The notes below the pieces were generated by a model. It was not told the DNA's origin and made no database searches. It saw nothing but the letters and a program-made list of their open reading frames with translations. This document shows positions 25,347-33,334 of a stretch of 64,000 bases of DNA, in pieces. How positions within the stretch are numbered: the first letter of the stretch is position 1; every line of letters begins with the position of its first letter. Origin of the DNA: Nibrella saemangeumensis (GTDB lineage: Bacteria > Bacteroidota > Bacteroidia > Cytophagales > Spirosomataceae). Where the stretch lies: contig NZ_BAABHD010000029.1 in assembly GCF_039541915.1 (NCBI RefSeq), positions 62,001-126,000 on the forward strand, written 5' to 3'. A program made the position numbers and the translations under genes.

Positions 25347-25801
25347 TTACTTTAAGCATCATAACTGATATTCCACATTCGAGGGGTTATTACGACCGTA
25401 CGGCAAAGGTTACAGGTTGCATGGATCAGTGTATGTTAACCCAACAACTTTATTTTAGTGGTATACCCCTCGCTGTTGGTAGGCATAACCTTTTATCGCT
25501 CATAAAGTGTAACGGAGTACATGGCGGTTCCGTAATCTTTACATTGTTAGACGGTGGAGATGTTATTGCTGTTGAATTCTTTGGCCAGACAGGCTGGATT
25601 GAAGTGACAGCCTATAATCCGGCCATCAGGGAAATAGAAGGTAAATTTGACGTAACGCTCAAGAGCGATAAAGGTGAACTAATGCGGTTTAGCCAGGGCG
25701 CTTTCAAAACCAAACTAACGAATCAGTAAGTCTGTATTCCAATCTATAAGGCACAGGCGGTCTAACGATATAGGAATACGAAGCCAACAGTATTAATCCC
25801 G

Positions 25802-26362
25802 TTAGCCGCCAATCCCCCATTCAATCCGGCCTAACACATCTTCGGCCAGCGAAAAACCGGAAACGGTATCCAGCACCGCTGAAGGGGATTGTGGCACCTG
25901 TGCAGAGTAAGCATTCGCATCGGCCACCTGTGGCCGAAGGTTTTCCAATGCCGCGTCAGGTTCACCGAATTGGCCAAGACTCCGGACCGGTATCGGTTCC
26001 GGGATACTGTCTCCCCCTCACGGCAGGCTAACTCCATCAGGGGCGTATGAAACCAGCGCGCCAGCAGGTCGGCCCGGCCGTTGAACACCAATAACCCATG
26101 TTGGATTAGGCGCTCGAGCAACAGTAGCCGCTCACCAGCTGCCAGCGGCTCATTGGCCACTAGCGCTGTGCAGACTCCGTACGGACATGTTCAGGATACG
26201 AGCCATTTCCCTGTCGGTCAAGCCAACCAACCGGGCTACTTCATCGACCCGGCGACGCATCACCCCCTGCCGGGTCTGGCGGATCAGGTCGGTAACCGGA
26301 CGTCCGGAAGGAATCGAGAACGCAGTTTGCATAGGAATTTGGTGGCTGAATAGTGCATTCAT
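25802..26362 (-). pseudogene. Xre/MbcA/ParS antitoxin relic with two frameshifts
   Basis: Three reading frames together give one antitoxin. Frame one (26362 to about 26150) encodes VTDLIRQTRQGVMRRRVDEVARLVG and LTDREMARILNMSVRSLH, the HTH part. Frame two encodes NEPLAAGERLLLLERLIQHG and VFNGRADLLARWFHTP. Frame three encodes QSPSAVLDTVSGFSLAEDVL followed by GRIEWGI, the end of the toxin-binding domain, with the stop at 25802. One extra C near 26150 and one missing G in a G-run near 26012 would account for the shifts. It starts 21 bp after the RES toxin, in its operon, and has no toxin gene of its own. It could also be miscalled homopolymers. Confidence 0.75.
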
Positions 26363-26383
26363 TTCGCATTAGGCTCCACAGCT

Positions 26384-26833
26384 CTACTGTTTGATCCGGG
26401 GGTCGAATAGGAACGGCTCTGTCTGGATCAGCCGAACACGGGCAAAATCAGGGTGAGTCGGATTCAGGAGATAGTTGTACTCGTTTGGAACAATGGCCGA
26501 AGGAACCCGCAGCACGGCCGTTTGCATCCGTTGCAGCCAGGCATCACCAATCTGCTGACACTGGTAGTAGTTCTGAAATTCTGCCCAGGTGGCCGGTAAG
26601 ATATCTAACGAAATTTCCTCCTGATGCAGCTGCTCAGGTACCTCAATCACCATTACCCGAAAGAGGTCCTGTAGACCCTCTCCGCTCCGGTGGACCACGT
26701 TTTCCAGACAGGCCAGCGCTCGGGTAGCAGCCGTGTAAATCACAAATTTACCGCGTGAGTTCCAGCGGGCGGCTCCGCCCGACGCCACCAAACTACCGGC
26801 ATACATGGCTCTGGTAATTCGATAGACAAGCAT
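26384..26833 (-). CDS. RES-domain toxin (NAD+-consuming)
   Basis: The 149-aa protein has the RES pattern in order: Arg in VYRITRA, Arg in GGAARWNSRG, Tyr in FVIYTAAT, Glu in ACLENVVH and Ser in LRVPSAIVPNEYNYLLNP. RES toxins such as MbcT degrade NAD+ by phosphorolysis or hydrolysis and halt growth. The start ATG shares one base with the antitoxin stop (TGATG), so expression is coupled. A decayed second antitoxin follows. The family is clear; NAD+ as the substrate is inferred from relatives. Confidence 0.9.
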   Translation of the reverse strand: MLVYRITRAMYAGSLVASGGAARWNSRGKFVIYTAATRALACLENVVHRSGEGLQDLFRVMVIEVPEQLHQEEISLDILPATWAEFQNYYQCQQIGDAWLQRMQTAVLRVPSAIVPNEYNYLLNPTHPDFARVRLIQTEPFLFDPRIKQ

Positions 26834-27264
26834 CAGGCCAGGTCACCATATTCAATGCGGATCAACTCATCCATAATCAGGTCAATGCCGCCTGAGGTAT
26901 GCAGCAGGTCAAAGGGAGTCTGCCCCCCAAGCCCGTAAGCCGGTTTATCCATCCAGCGTCGGAAGTGATTCACCGATCCAAATACCTCGGCTCCTTTGCT
27001 AAACAGGACAAAAATCTTCAATGCCTTTTCGCTATCCTGCGGACTGAGATTTTTCTCCTCCCGCTCGTAACGCTGAAAGGTCTTAACGGATGTATCAAAT
27101 ACCAGGGCCAACTGCTCCCGTTTATAGCCTGTCAGGTCAGCTATTTCGAAGAATGCCGTGGCAGGAATTCCCTTCAACGCCTGAGAAACCAAGCCAGCCC
27201 GGTCGTTATAGCTGATTACAGCTTTTCCCGTGCCCAAAAGATGCCGGTGGAGTGATACTGCCAT
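26833..27264 (-). CDS. Xre/MbcA/ParS family antitoxin
   Basis: The start is set at the ATG at 27264 (MAVSLHRHLLGTGKAVISY); a TTG at 27288 in the longer frame is less likely. The 143-aa protein has an N-terminal HTH-like region (TGYKREQLALVFDTSVKTFQR) and the C-terminal toxin-binding domain KPAYGLGGQTPFDLLHT followed by IRIEYGD. It should neutralise the RES toxin encoded next by blocking its active site and should repress the operon. A palindrome lies 30 bp upstream as a likely operator. It is intact, in contrast with the relic downstream. Confidence 0.9.
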   Translation of the reverse strand: MAVSLHRHLLGTGKAVISYNDRAGLVSQALKGIPATAFFEIADLTGYKREQLALVFDTSVKTFQRYEREEKNLSPQDSEKALKIFVLFSKGAEVFGSVNHFRRWMDKPAYGLGGQTPFDLLHTSGGIDLIMDELIRIEYGDLA

Positions 27265-27282
27265 AATAGTATTGGTTGTTGC

Positions 27283-27326
27283 TGACAAAGCTAAGACATT
27301 TGTCTATAAAACATAGAAATTTGTCT
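27283..27326. promoter_or_regulatory. Candidate operator of the RES-Xre operon
   Basis: AGACATTTGTCT (27294-27305) is a palindrome with 5-bp arms AGACA and TGTCT, 30 bp upstream of the antitoxin ATG. Another half-site TTGTCT lies at 27321-27326 and a TGACAAA at 27284-27290. Spaced half-sites over the promoter are what an autoregulating Xre antitoxin would bind. The remaining bases to 27480 hold no gene that I can see. Confidence 0.5.
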
Positions 27327-27480
27327 TTAAGTTTGCGGAGCTTAAACGTACTGAAGCGAACTATAGTAGCTTTCTGTAAGTAGGCAATGCCCACCTAGAC
27401 GCCCGGTTCGCAGGATGAACGACTCCTCAGAGCCTATACGCTGGTGCCGATTAATTTTATACTGGATAAGAAGCGGTAAA

Positions 27481-27500
27481 GCGCAGCAGGGATGCTGCGC
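27481..27500 (-). terminator. Hairpin downstream of nth
   Basis: The arms GCGCAGCA (27481-27488) and TGCTGCGC (27493-27500) have a 4-nt loop, with an outer CGGTAA/TTACCG pairing. On the minus strand it is followed by TTTACCGCTTCTT. It lies just after the nth stop. Confidence 0.55.
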
Positions 27501-27506
27501 GGGACA

Positions 27507-28169
27507 TTACCGATGCTTCGTTACGCCTACCTGTTCGCACCAGGCCAGCACGGGGCAGGTGGAGCAGTGCGGTAAATTACCGGTGCAGATATGCTTGCCG
27601 AACGGCATCAGCAGCCGGTTGATGTCGGTCCAGAGCGGTTGCGGTACCTGCTGCTCCAGCACCTTCAGGGTCTGTTCAGGCTGGCGGGTCTGCACATAGC
27701 CCCAGCGGTTGACCACCCGGTGAACGTGTACATCCACACTGATGGCTGCCTGCCCGGTAGCGACACCCAGCGCCAGATTGGCGCATTTCGGCCCAACGCC
27801 CTTAAAGCTGGTCAGTTGCTCAAAATTGGTGGGAAGCTGTCCGCTAAACTCCTCCATGACCCGCCGGGCAATGCCTAGCATAGTGTAGGCTTTCTGGTCG
27901 GGGTAGGTGCAACCGTGGAGCAGTTCGGTCAGGCGCTCCGGAGTGAGTATCAAAAATTCGGCGGGAGTGCGGGCCACGGCAAACAGGCGGAGACTGACCG
28001 GAATTGTAGTTTCGTCGAGGGTGCGGATGGAAATGATGCAGGAGATTAGCTGCTCAAAAAGCGACGAGTAGCCGCGCTCATACAATTCAAACATGGCCGC
28101 CTTCGGGTACGGCTCAATGGCCTCTTCGATACGGCTGAGAACAACGTTCAGATCAAAATCCGGTTTCAT
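27507..28169 (-). CDS. nth: Endonuclease III-like base-excision DNA glycosylase
   Basis: The 220-aa protein has the helix-hairpin-helix SFKGVGPKCANLAL with catalytic Lys128, the catalytic Asp146 in AISVDVHVHRV, and a C-terminal [4Fe-4S] cluster motif Cys-x6-Cys-x2-Cys-x5-Cys (CTGNLPHCSTCPVLAWC). It removes oxidised pyrimidines and nicks the strand. One difference from the common pattern is the helix that usually reads LSxQTxD, which here reads ISIRTLDETT, with Arg in place of the Gln that inserts into DNA. This may mark a Bacteroidota subfamily with changed base preference. It is monocistronic, between terminators. Confidence 0.88.
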   Translation of the reverse strand: MKPDFDLNVVLSRIEEAIEPYPKAAMFELYERGYSSLFEQLISCIISIRTLDETTIPVSLRLFAVARTPAEFLILTPERLTELLHGCTYPDQKAYTMLGIARRVMEEFSGQLPTNFEQLTSFKGVGPKCANLALGVATGQAAISVDVHVHRVVNRWGYVQTRQPEQTLKVLEQQVPQPLWTDINRLLMPFGKHICTGNLPHCSTCPVLAWCEQVGVTKHR

Positions 28170-28170
28170 G

Positions 28171-28203
28171 AAAAACTAAACCCGATGGTCTGCCATCGGG
28201 TTT
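28171..28203 (-). terminator. Intrinsic terminator after the HVA1/DUF2945 gene
   Basis: An 11-bp stem AAACCCGATGG (28178-28188) / CCATCGGGTTT (28193-28203), loop TCTG, is followed on the minus strand by TTTAGTTTTT. It lies 24 bp past the stop and ends right before nth. Confidence 0.8.
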
Positions 28204-28226
28204 AAAACATTCGTGTACGTTAGCGT

Positions 28227-28436
28227 TTACTTTTTCTCCAGTTCACTGGCAAGCTTCAGTACGCGCTGCTTATCCTCCTGTTCAATGACGACGGCCGGAT
28301 TATCGTCGGTGCCGTTGCGCTTGATCTTCTTGCCATCAATGGTACGCTCAACTTCTTCCTTGCGAACCTCTACCACTTTGCCTTCGGCGTGGCCGCTGCC
28401 CCATTTCCAGCGGACCTGATCTCCTTTCTTTACCAT
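28227..28436 (-). CDS. HVA1 (DUF2945) Tudor-like small protein
   Basis: The 69-aa basic protein begins MVKKGDQVRWKWGSGHAEG, then KVVEVRKEEVERTIDGKKI and TDDNPAVVIEQEDKQRVLKL. This matches the hypervirulence-associated TUDOR domain family, an SH3-like fold common in Bacteroidota and fungi. Its molecular role is not known; binding of nucleic acid or protein is a reasonable guess. It forms its own transcript with a strong terminator. Confidence 0.8.
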   Translation of the reverse strand: MVKKGDQVRWKWGSGHAEGKVVEVRKEEVERTIDGKKIKRNGTDDNPAVVIEQEDKQRVLKLASELEKK

Positions 28437-28531
28437 ATCTGTAACGTTGATGTTCAGGCAGGTAACGGCCTGTTCATTTTAATTGTTCGGCGATCAGCCG
28501 TACGCTATGCGCAGGTGACAGGTCACTTTTA

Positions 28532-29788
28532 CTATTTCTGCGTAATTACCATTTCGACCCGGCGGTTCTCCTGCCGCTCTTTCATAGTAGCATTTTTATT
28601 GATGGGCCGGGAAGCACCGTAGCCAACGGTATCAATGCGTCCGGCGTTAATGCCTTTCGACACCAGATAGTTTTTCACCTCCTTCACCCGGTTGCGCGAC
28701 AGTTCAACGTTCGCGTCGAAGTCGCCGACGATATCGGTATGGCCTTCCAGCCGGATTTTCATCGTCGGATTTTCGCGCATGATGCTTACCAGTTGATCCA
28801 GTTCGGGGAATGATTCAGATCGGAGGTCATACTTCGAGACATCGAAATAGATGTTACGCAGGGTGATTTTGGCTCCTGCTTCAATAGGTATCAACTCCAT
28901 ATCCCGCACCAAATCGGTTCGGGTGGTAGTGAGGGTATCGCTTAGTCCCAGATACCCCTTTGCCGTTACCGAAACAGCGTAAATCGAAATCGGCCGGGCA
29001 GCAATGCGGTAGCTTCCGTTCTGCCAGTCGTTGCGCACGGTATCGTTTAGCGGACGATCGTTGGTTAGCAGTTGGTAGGACACAGTAGCCAAGACCGGCT
29101 TTTTGGTTTTGGCGTCGCGAATAACCCCTTTGATCGTTACCGTTGCCGGAGCCACCGGTTCGGGAGTAGACGGGCTTACAGCCACCGGCGGTTCCTCTAC
29201 GCGGGGTTCCGGAGCGGGTGTCCGGGGCGCCGGGCGTTGCGGCTGACGCTGGGCCTGCGGCTGCTGCTGGGGTTGCCGGCGTAACGGATTGTTGACATGT
29301 ACCCCGTAAAAGTTAAAGCAGATATTGCCCCTGGAGTCGTTGCACTCAAACAGGTCGAACACCTCAATACCAGGTTCCAGCCGCTCGAAATACACCACAA
29401 AATCGACCTGCTCGCCCGGCCGTACGCCCCGCCGTTCAGTGACGGGAATGTTTTCAGCCCGGATAAAGCGGAACGACCGTTCACCCCGATCGGCATAGAG
29501 ACGGGACGACGGCTGGAAGTTGATGGTGGTAGTTTCGATGGTCTCCTGCGGAAACGGGAACGGCAATCGGTTAGGGCTTTGCCGGCGGTACGGCGGAGCC
29601 TGCTGGCTGCGCCGGTAAAACGTCATGTAAATAATGGTGTAGCGGTCGGTCAGCTCAATACGGCGAATGCTGACATCAGGATCGTTGACCTCCTCCACCC
29701 TGGGCCGTTCGGTGACATACTGCACCTGCGCCTGCACCCAAAGCGGACAAACGACCAGCATACACAGCCAGAGTAGTGTGGTTTTCAT
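28532..29788 (-). CDS. OmpA-family outer membrane protein
   Basis: The 418-aa protein has a Sec signal (cleaved near WVQAQ, residue 20), then a beta-rich N-terminal part (about 25-170) and a Pro/Gln-rich linker (about 172-225). A carboxypeptidase regulatory-like fold follows (VTIKGVIRDAKTKKPVLATV, about 230-310), then a C-terminal OmpA-like peptidoglycan-binding domain (about 315-418). The OmpA domain shows LRNIYFDVSKYDLRSESFPEL, LEGHTDIVGDFDANVELSR, RGVKEVKNYL-like and YGASRPI segments, including the Asp and Arg that bind meso-DAP. It probably links the outer membrane to peptidoglycan. A bulged inverted repeat (about 29819-29852) lies in its leader. Confidence 0.85.
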   Translation of the reverse strand: MKTTLLWLCMLVVCPLWVQAQVQYVTERPRVEEVNDPDVSIRRIELTDRYTIIYMTFYRRSQQAPPYRRQSPNRLPFPFPQETIETTTINFQPSSRLYADRGERSFRFIRAENIPVTERRGVRPGEQVDFVVYFERLEPGIEVFDLFECNDSRGNICFNFYGVHVNNPLRRQPQQQPQAQRQPQRPAPRTPAPEPRVEEPPVAVSPSTPEPVAPATVTIKGVIRDAKTKKPVLATVSYQLLTNDRPLNDTVRNDWQNGSYRIAARPISIYAVSVTAKGYLGLSDTLTTTRTDLVRDMELIPIEAGAKITLRNIYFDVSKYDLRSESFPELDQLVSIMRENPTMKIRLEGHTDIVGDFDANVELSRNRVKEVKNYLVSKGINAGRIDTVGYGASRPINKNATMKERQENRRVEMVITQK

Positions 29789-29951
29789 GCGCCTGCTTGT
29801 TTACTTTCTAATAAAACGCTTGCCGACGGCGGGTATTTTGCCGTTCGGCAATCAGGCCTATAGATAACTAGTTTAGCCAAAAGTTTAATCGGACCGGCTA
29901 TTAATTGATTAACCGGAGTTGCAGACCTTTGCAGCAGTTTATTCAACAACA

Positions 29952-30281
29952 ATGCGAACGGTTATTCTGCTATTTTTCTCGAATGTATTTATGACTATTG
30001 CCTGGTACTGGCACCTGCGGTACAAGGGCGAGTCGCTCTGGAAGGTGATCCTGATTAGCTGGCTGATTGCCTTTGTTGAGTATTGCATTGCCGTACCGGC
30101 CAACCGGATCGGCTCTTATCAGTTCAGCGCGTTTGAGCTGAAAACCATCCAGGAAGTAGTGAGCCTGCTGGTTTTTGTCGGCTTTGCGGTAGTTTACCTG
30201 AAGGAGGAAGTGAAGTGGAATTACGTGGTCGGCTTCGGGCTGATTGTGCTGGCGGTGTTTTTTGTGTTCAAGAAGTGGTAA
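29952..30281 (+). CDS. DMT-like four-helix membrane protein (DUF486)
   Basis: The ATG at 29952 (MRTVILLFFSNVFMTIAWYW) is preferred over a TTG at 29919, giving 109 aa. Four hydrophobic helices cover almost the whole chain, with FELKTIQEVVSLLVFVGFAV and the end KWNYVVGFGLIVLAVFFVF. This matches DUF486, a small DMT-superfamily-like protein of unknown substrate. It converges with the M43 protease gene, with a hairpin in between. Confidence 0.85.
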   Translation: MRTVILLFFSNVFMTIAWYWHLRYKGESLWKVILISWLIAFVEYCIAVPANRIGSYQFSAFELKTIQEVVSLLVFVGFAVVYLKEEVKWNYVVGFGLIVLAVFFVFKKW

Positions 30282-30282
30282 T

Positions 30283-30310
30283 GAATGGCCGGGCGTTAAC
30301 CCGGCCATTC
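30283..30310. terminator. Hairpin between convergent DUF486 and M43 genes
   Basis: Perfect 11-bp arms GAATGGCCGGG (30283-30293) and CCCGGCCATTC (30300-30310) have a 6-nt loop. No T-tract follows on either strand, so it may be a bidirectional RNA end-protecting hairpin rather than a classical terminator. Confidence 0.6.
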
Positions 30311-30313
30311 AGC

Positions 30314-32728
30314 TTACTGCTTCACCATGCGCTGGCGGAAGACCTGGCCGCCAACCTGAACTTCAATCAGATACATGCCACCGGGCGACGTTCGCAGGTC
30401 AAGCCTGCGTTCAAAGGCATCGGTAGTTTTCTGGTGATTTTCCCGGATCAGGCCGGCACCGGTAAGGGAGCGGACCGTGAGCGTCAGCGGACCACGCAGG
30501 CTGTTGCGCATGGATAGTTGCACCTCGCCATTGCTGGGATTTGGCGTGAGCGTCAGGGCCTGCTCAGCCTGCGGCTGCGGCACGGAGGTCACTTGCCCTT
30601 TTCGGACAAAGACCCTTGCTACAGCCTTCGTTTCACATAGATCTGCACCCGGCTCGCCCGTAACCGTATAGGAGGTAGTTTCCGTCGGACGAGCCGTAAC
30701 CTGCGGCCCCAGCGTTGTATTCAACGTAGTAGCCGGCCCCCAGCTGAATACACTGGCCCCTCTGGCATTGAGTGTAACGGCTTCGCCCGGATTAATAAAC
30801 TGGTCCGATAAGGATACCTGAACAGATGGCTTCATACCCACTTTAGCCGTAATATGATGGGCTATATTTAAGCCTAAAGTATCTCTGATGCGTCCCCAAT
30901 TCCCATTTTGGCTTTGTAGCCAGGAAGTAGCAAACAAGGACTCTCCATCCCGGGTCGTCACCAATGCCACTGTATCGCCCGGTGCATATTTAAGTTCAAT
31001 ACCAATATGGAATCCCACTCCGGCTACGGTGCGACTAAGATTCACATTCCTATCAAATACCACTGTAGTTGGCCGATTGTTAGCTACATCTTCCAGTATG
31101 GTCCGCAGTGGCACCTCCTTTTGTTCCAGTACCTGACCTGGACCATTCTGAAAGCCTCGGGCGTTCCAGACAGTAACGGTTACAGTCGATTCAGTCTCTA
31201 CGCCACTAGCGGCTTTGGCAACCCCAAACTGCAGCGATGCTCCGCTCAGGCTAGTGTATCCAAAAGGATTGTTAAAAAATTCAGAAACGGCTCTCGTTCT
31301 CCGACTGTTCTGTCCAGAAACATAGCCAGTGCCTATAGGGTGCCGGATTACCGTTGGCGAACCGTTGAAATTAGTCGTGTCACCACATAAGCCAATATTT
31401 AGCACTTCAATGTATTCTTCCCGAATAAGCACATCCGATTGCCCGGCGCTGTTACTTACCACCAGCGTGACCCGAAAACGGCCCGGTCGATTATACGTTA
31501 CTAAGGGATTACGCTCACTAGACGTCGAAGGTGTACCACCTTCAAAGGTCCACTCCCACCGGGTTGGAAAATTACCTGAAAGATCCGTGAACTGAACCGT
31601 CCCCCCTAATAGTACTTGTCTGGTGTCGGCGCGGAAGTTCGGGAATGGTCGACTTACCACTTGTGAGCCGCAAACATTTGAGGTAAGTAAACTAGCACGC
31701 CTTGGACTAACCTCCATTACTGCCCTCATCCGGGTTTTCTGACCATTAGTAAAAATGTTAAAACAAGCGTCCTCCGAATAATCCATGTAATTCTGAACCA
31801 TATTCACTCCTCCGCAACTTACGCGGCCGACCTGACAGCCGTAATTTGGTCTGTCAGAAGGTGGCGTATCGTTTACGAAGTCATCTCCGCAGGTCCCATT
31901 CGCCTTGTCTCCCCAGATATGTCGTAATCCCAACCAGTGTCCGGTTTCGTGAGTCAACGTACGCCCCAAGTTATGAGGAGCCTGCATCACTGGAAAATTG
32001 CCTTTTTCGGCATTTCCGAAATGCCGAAAACCAATTACAACCCCATCAGTACTGGCTGGCCCTTCATTAGGATTCAATCCGGACAAATTTGACTGATTTG
32101 GAAATTGTGCGTATCCTAAAATTACGCCCCCACCTCTTTGATCCACAAGATCTAGCACCCATATGTTATAATACTTATCCGGGTCCCAAACAGTGCTGGG
32201 TTTTAACAAATTATCTGTTTGTTCAATGTTATAGGTGGCTTGGCTCCCTCTTACACGATCAATACCGCGTTCGACCATAGGACGGCCTTGTGGGTCAATG
32301 GCTGCCAGGCAAAACTCAATCTCTATATCGGCTCCTCTGGAGTCACTATTGAACCCCCGGGTTCCTGGTTTTCTGCGAAAATCTTCATTCAAAGTCTCAA
32401 TTTGTGCTCTTACCTGTGCTTCGCTGATGTTCCGACCTGTGCCAACAGCTTCCCCATTATGAATAACGTGGACCACCACCGGAATTGAGATGACCTCTGC
32501 CAGCACCCGTCCCGACCGTTGCCGCTCCTGAATTTCTTTAATTTTTCGCTGCAGTACCTGCTCAAAATCATTCAGCGGGCCCAGTTCAGGATGGCGCAGC
32601 CGCAGCAGACTATCCATCTTCATGGTAGCACACTGCTCGTCTTTATGGCTGTGGGTATGGATCTGCGCCAGCAGGCCAGGAGCGATACTGACGAAAAGGA
32701 AAAGAAAGAAAAGTAATCGTTGTGACAT
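30314..32728 (-). CDS. Secreted M43 metalloprotease with PKD domain and T9SS sorting signal
   Basis: The 804-aa protein has a Sec signal (residues 1-21) and a propeptide, then a pappalysin/cytophagalysin (M43) catalytic domain with zinc motif HETGHWLGLRH and a Met-turn Met in MVQNYMDYSEDAC. A PKD-like domain (VQFTDLSGNFPTRWEWTFEGG) and a beta-rich module follow, and the type IX secretion C-terminal domain starts at LTLTPNPSNGEVQLSM and ends in QVFRQRMVKQ. It is therefore exported through the outer membrane and probably held on the surface or released, where it cuts proteins. It follows the SusC/SusD and lipoprotein genes (86-bp gap, same strand), so peptide uptake through that SusCD pair is a reasonable model. 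Confidence 0.9.
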   Translation of the reverse strand: MSQRLLFFLFLFVSIAPGLLAQIHTHSHKDEQCATMKMDSLLRLRHPELGPLNDFEQVLQRKIKEIQERQRSGRVLAEVISIPVVVHVIHNGEAVGTGRNISEAQVRAQIETLNEDFRRKPGTRGFNSDSRGADIEIEFCLAAIDPQGRPMVERGIDRVRGSQATYNIEQTDNLLKPSTVWDPDKYYNIWVLDLVDQRGGGVILGYAQFPNQSNLSGLNPNEGPASTDGVVIGFRHFGNAEKGNFPVMQAPHNLGRTLTHETGHWLGLRHIWGDKANGTCGDDFVNDTPPSDRPNYGCQVGRVSCGGVNMVQNYMDYSEDACFNIFTNGQKTRMRAVMEVSPRRASLLTSNVCGSQVVSRPFPNFRADTRQVLLGGTVQFTDLSGNFPTRWEWTFEGGTPSTSSERNPLVTYNRPGRFRVTLVVSNSAGQSDVLIREEYIEVLNIGLCGDTTNFNGSPTVIRHPIGTGYVSGQNSRRTRAVSEFFNNPFGYTSLSGASLQFGVAKAASGVETESTVTVTVWNARGFQNGPGQVLEQKEVPLRTILEDVANNRPTTVVFDRNVNLSRTVAGVGFHIGIELKYAPGDTVALVTTRDGESLFATSWLQSQNGNWGRIRDTLGLNIAHHITAKVGMKPSVQVSLSDQFINPGEAVTLNARGASVFSWGPATTLNTTLGPQVTARPTETTSYTVTGEPGADLCETKAVARVFVRKGQVTSVPQPQAEQALTLTPNPSNGEVQLSMRNSLRGPLTLTVRSLTGAGLIRENHQKTTDAFERRLDLRTSPGGMYLIEVQVGGQVFRQRMVKQ

Positions 32729-32814
32729 AGTTCTACCGGAAAAGCGGGGCAGACAGACCAGACCTCCAGCGCCTTTTCAATCTGCCAGTTCGTGTCAAAG
32801 AAATTACTGAGTTA

Positions 32815-33309
32815 TCATCGGGTCGTTACCGCATTGAACGTGAAACGGTAGCTGGCGTCGATGTCCTGAAAATAGAATTCGAGCGTCATTACCTTGTCCG
32901 TAAGATTTTTGATGGTAAAAGGCAGCTTCTGATCGGTTAATAAGGGCAGTACAAACTCCAGCGTAGCCTTGGCATTGATCAGCGCCCAGGAGTCGGTCAG
33001 AAACACATCCGGGTCCTGCGCACTGCATTTGGTAGCCCCTTCGGTTGCTTCGAACCGCTTTTCTTCGTTAGCATAAAAAACGTACTGGTCGTCGGCGATA
33101 CAGGGATCGTAAAGACTCTGGATATTTATCGTCTGCGAGGCCTGTCCTTCGTCTACGACCTGGATGGTTGTCAGACGCCATGCTTTCTTGTCTGTTCCAG
33201 TAAGTAGCTGACTGTAGGTGACCGGCGTCGGCGTCAGGGGTTCGGAGCATCCCGAAAAAAGTCCGGCTACCGCAAGCAGCATCAGCAGAAAAGGTATCTT
33301 TAGTTTCAT
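32815..33309 (-). CDS. Small lipoprotein of the SusCD1 operon
   Basis: The start is placed at the ATG at 33309 (MKLKIPFLLMLLAVAGLFSGC), with lipobox Cys21, giving 164 aa. The mature part (LTGTDKKAWRLTTIQVVDEG ... ADDQYVFYANEEKRFEATEG) has the pattern of lipocalin-like or DUF5004-like Bacteroidota lipoproteins: a W followed by a beta barrel with a Cys pair (PCIADDQ, TKCSAQD). Function is unknown. It lies between another lipoprotein and the M43 protease in the same minus-strand unit and may sit on the cell surface. Confidence 0.65.
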   Translation of the reverse strand: MKLKIPFLLMLLAVAGLFSGCSEPLTPTPVTYSQLLTGTDKKAWRLTTIQVVDEGQASQTINIQSLYDPCIADDQYVFYANEEKRFEATEGATKCSAQDPDVFLTDSWALINAKATLEFVLPLLTDQKLPFTIKNLTDKVMTLEFYFQDIDASYRFTFNAVTTR

Positions 33310-33334
33310 AGGAGCGATCATGCTGAAATGACTC

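Larger units (their letters stand above)
24170..25729 (+). pseudogene. Small secreted protein gene split by an IS982-type element
   Basis: Two gene pieces flank the insertion. The 5' piece (24170-24334) encodes a signal peptide (LFVACLAS, possibly a lipobox at Cys) and the start of a beta-rich domain, NNVTWFGKAVAYRN, ending in a stop created near the junction. The 3' piece (from about 25355 to 25729) continues with SIITDIPHSRGYYDRTAKVTGC, then GWIEVTAYNPAIREIEGKFDVTL and a normal stop. Together they make a roughly 175-aa secreted protein of the kind grouped near DUF6252 (tentative). After removing the element and one copy of the flanking 9-mer, the frames still differ by one nucleotide at a T-run. 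The 3' piece is probably not expressed. Confidence 0.75.

Noticed and set aside
25280..25729. 149-aa frame reading through the right end of the IS into the flanking gene
   Set aside because: Its first third lies in transposase DNA in another frame; only the part after 25355 is host gene, so it is scored as a split pseudogene.
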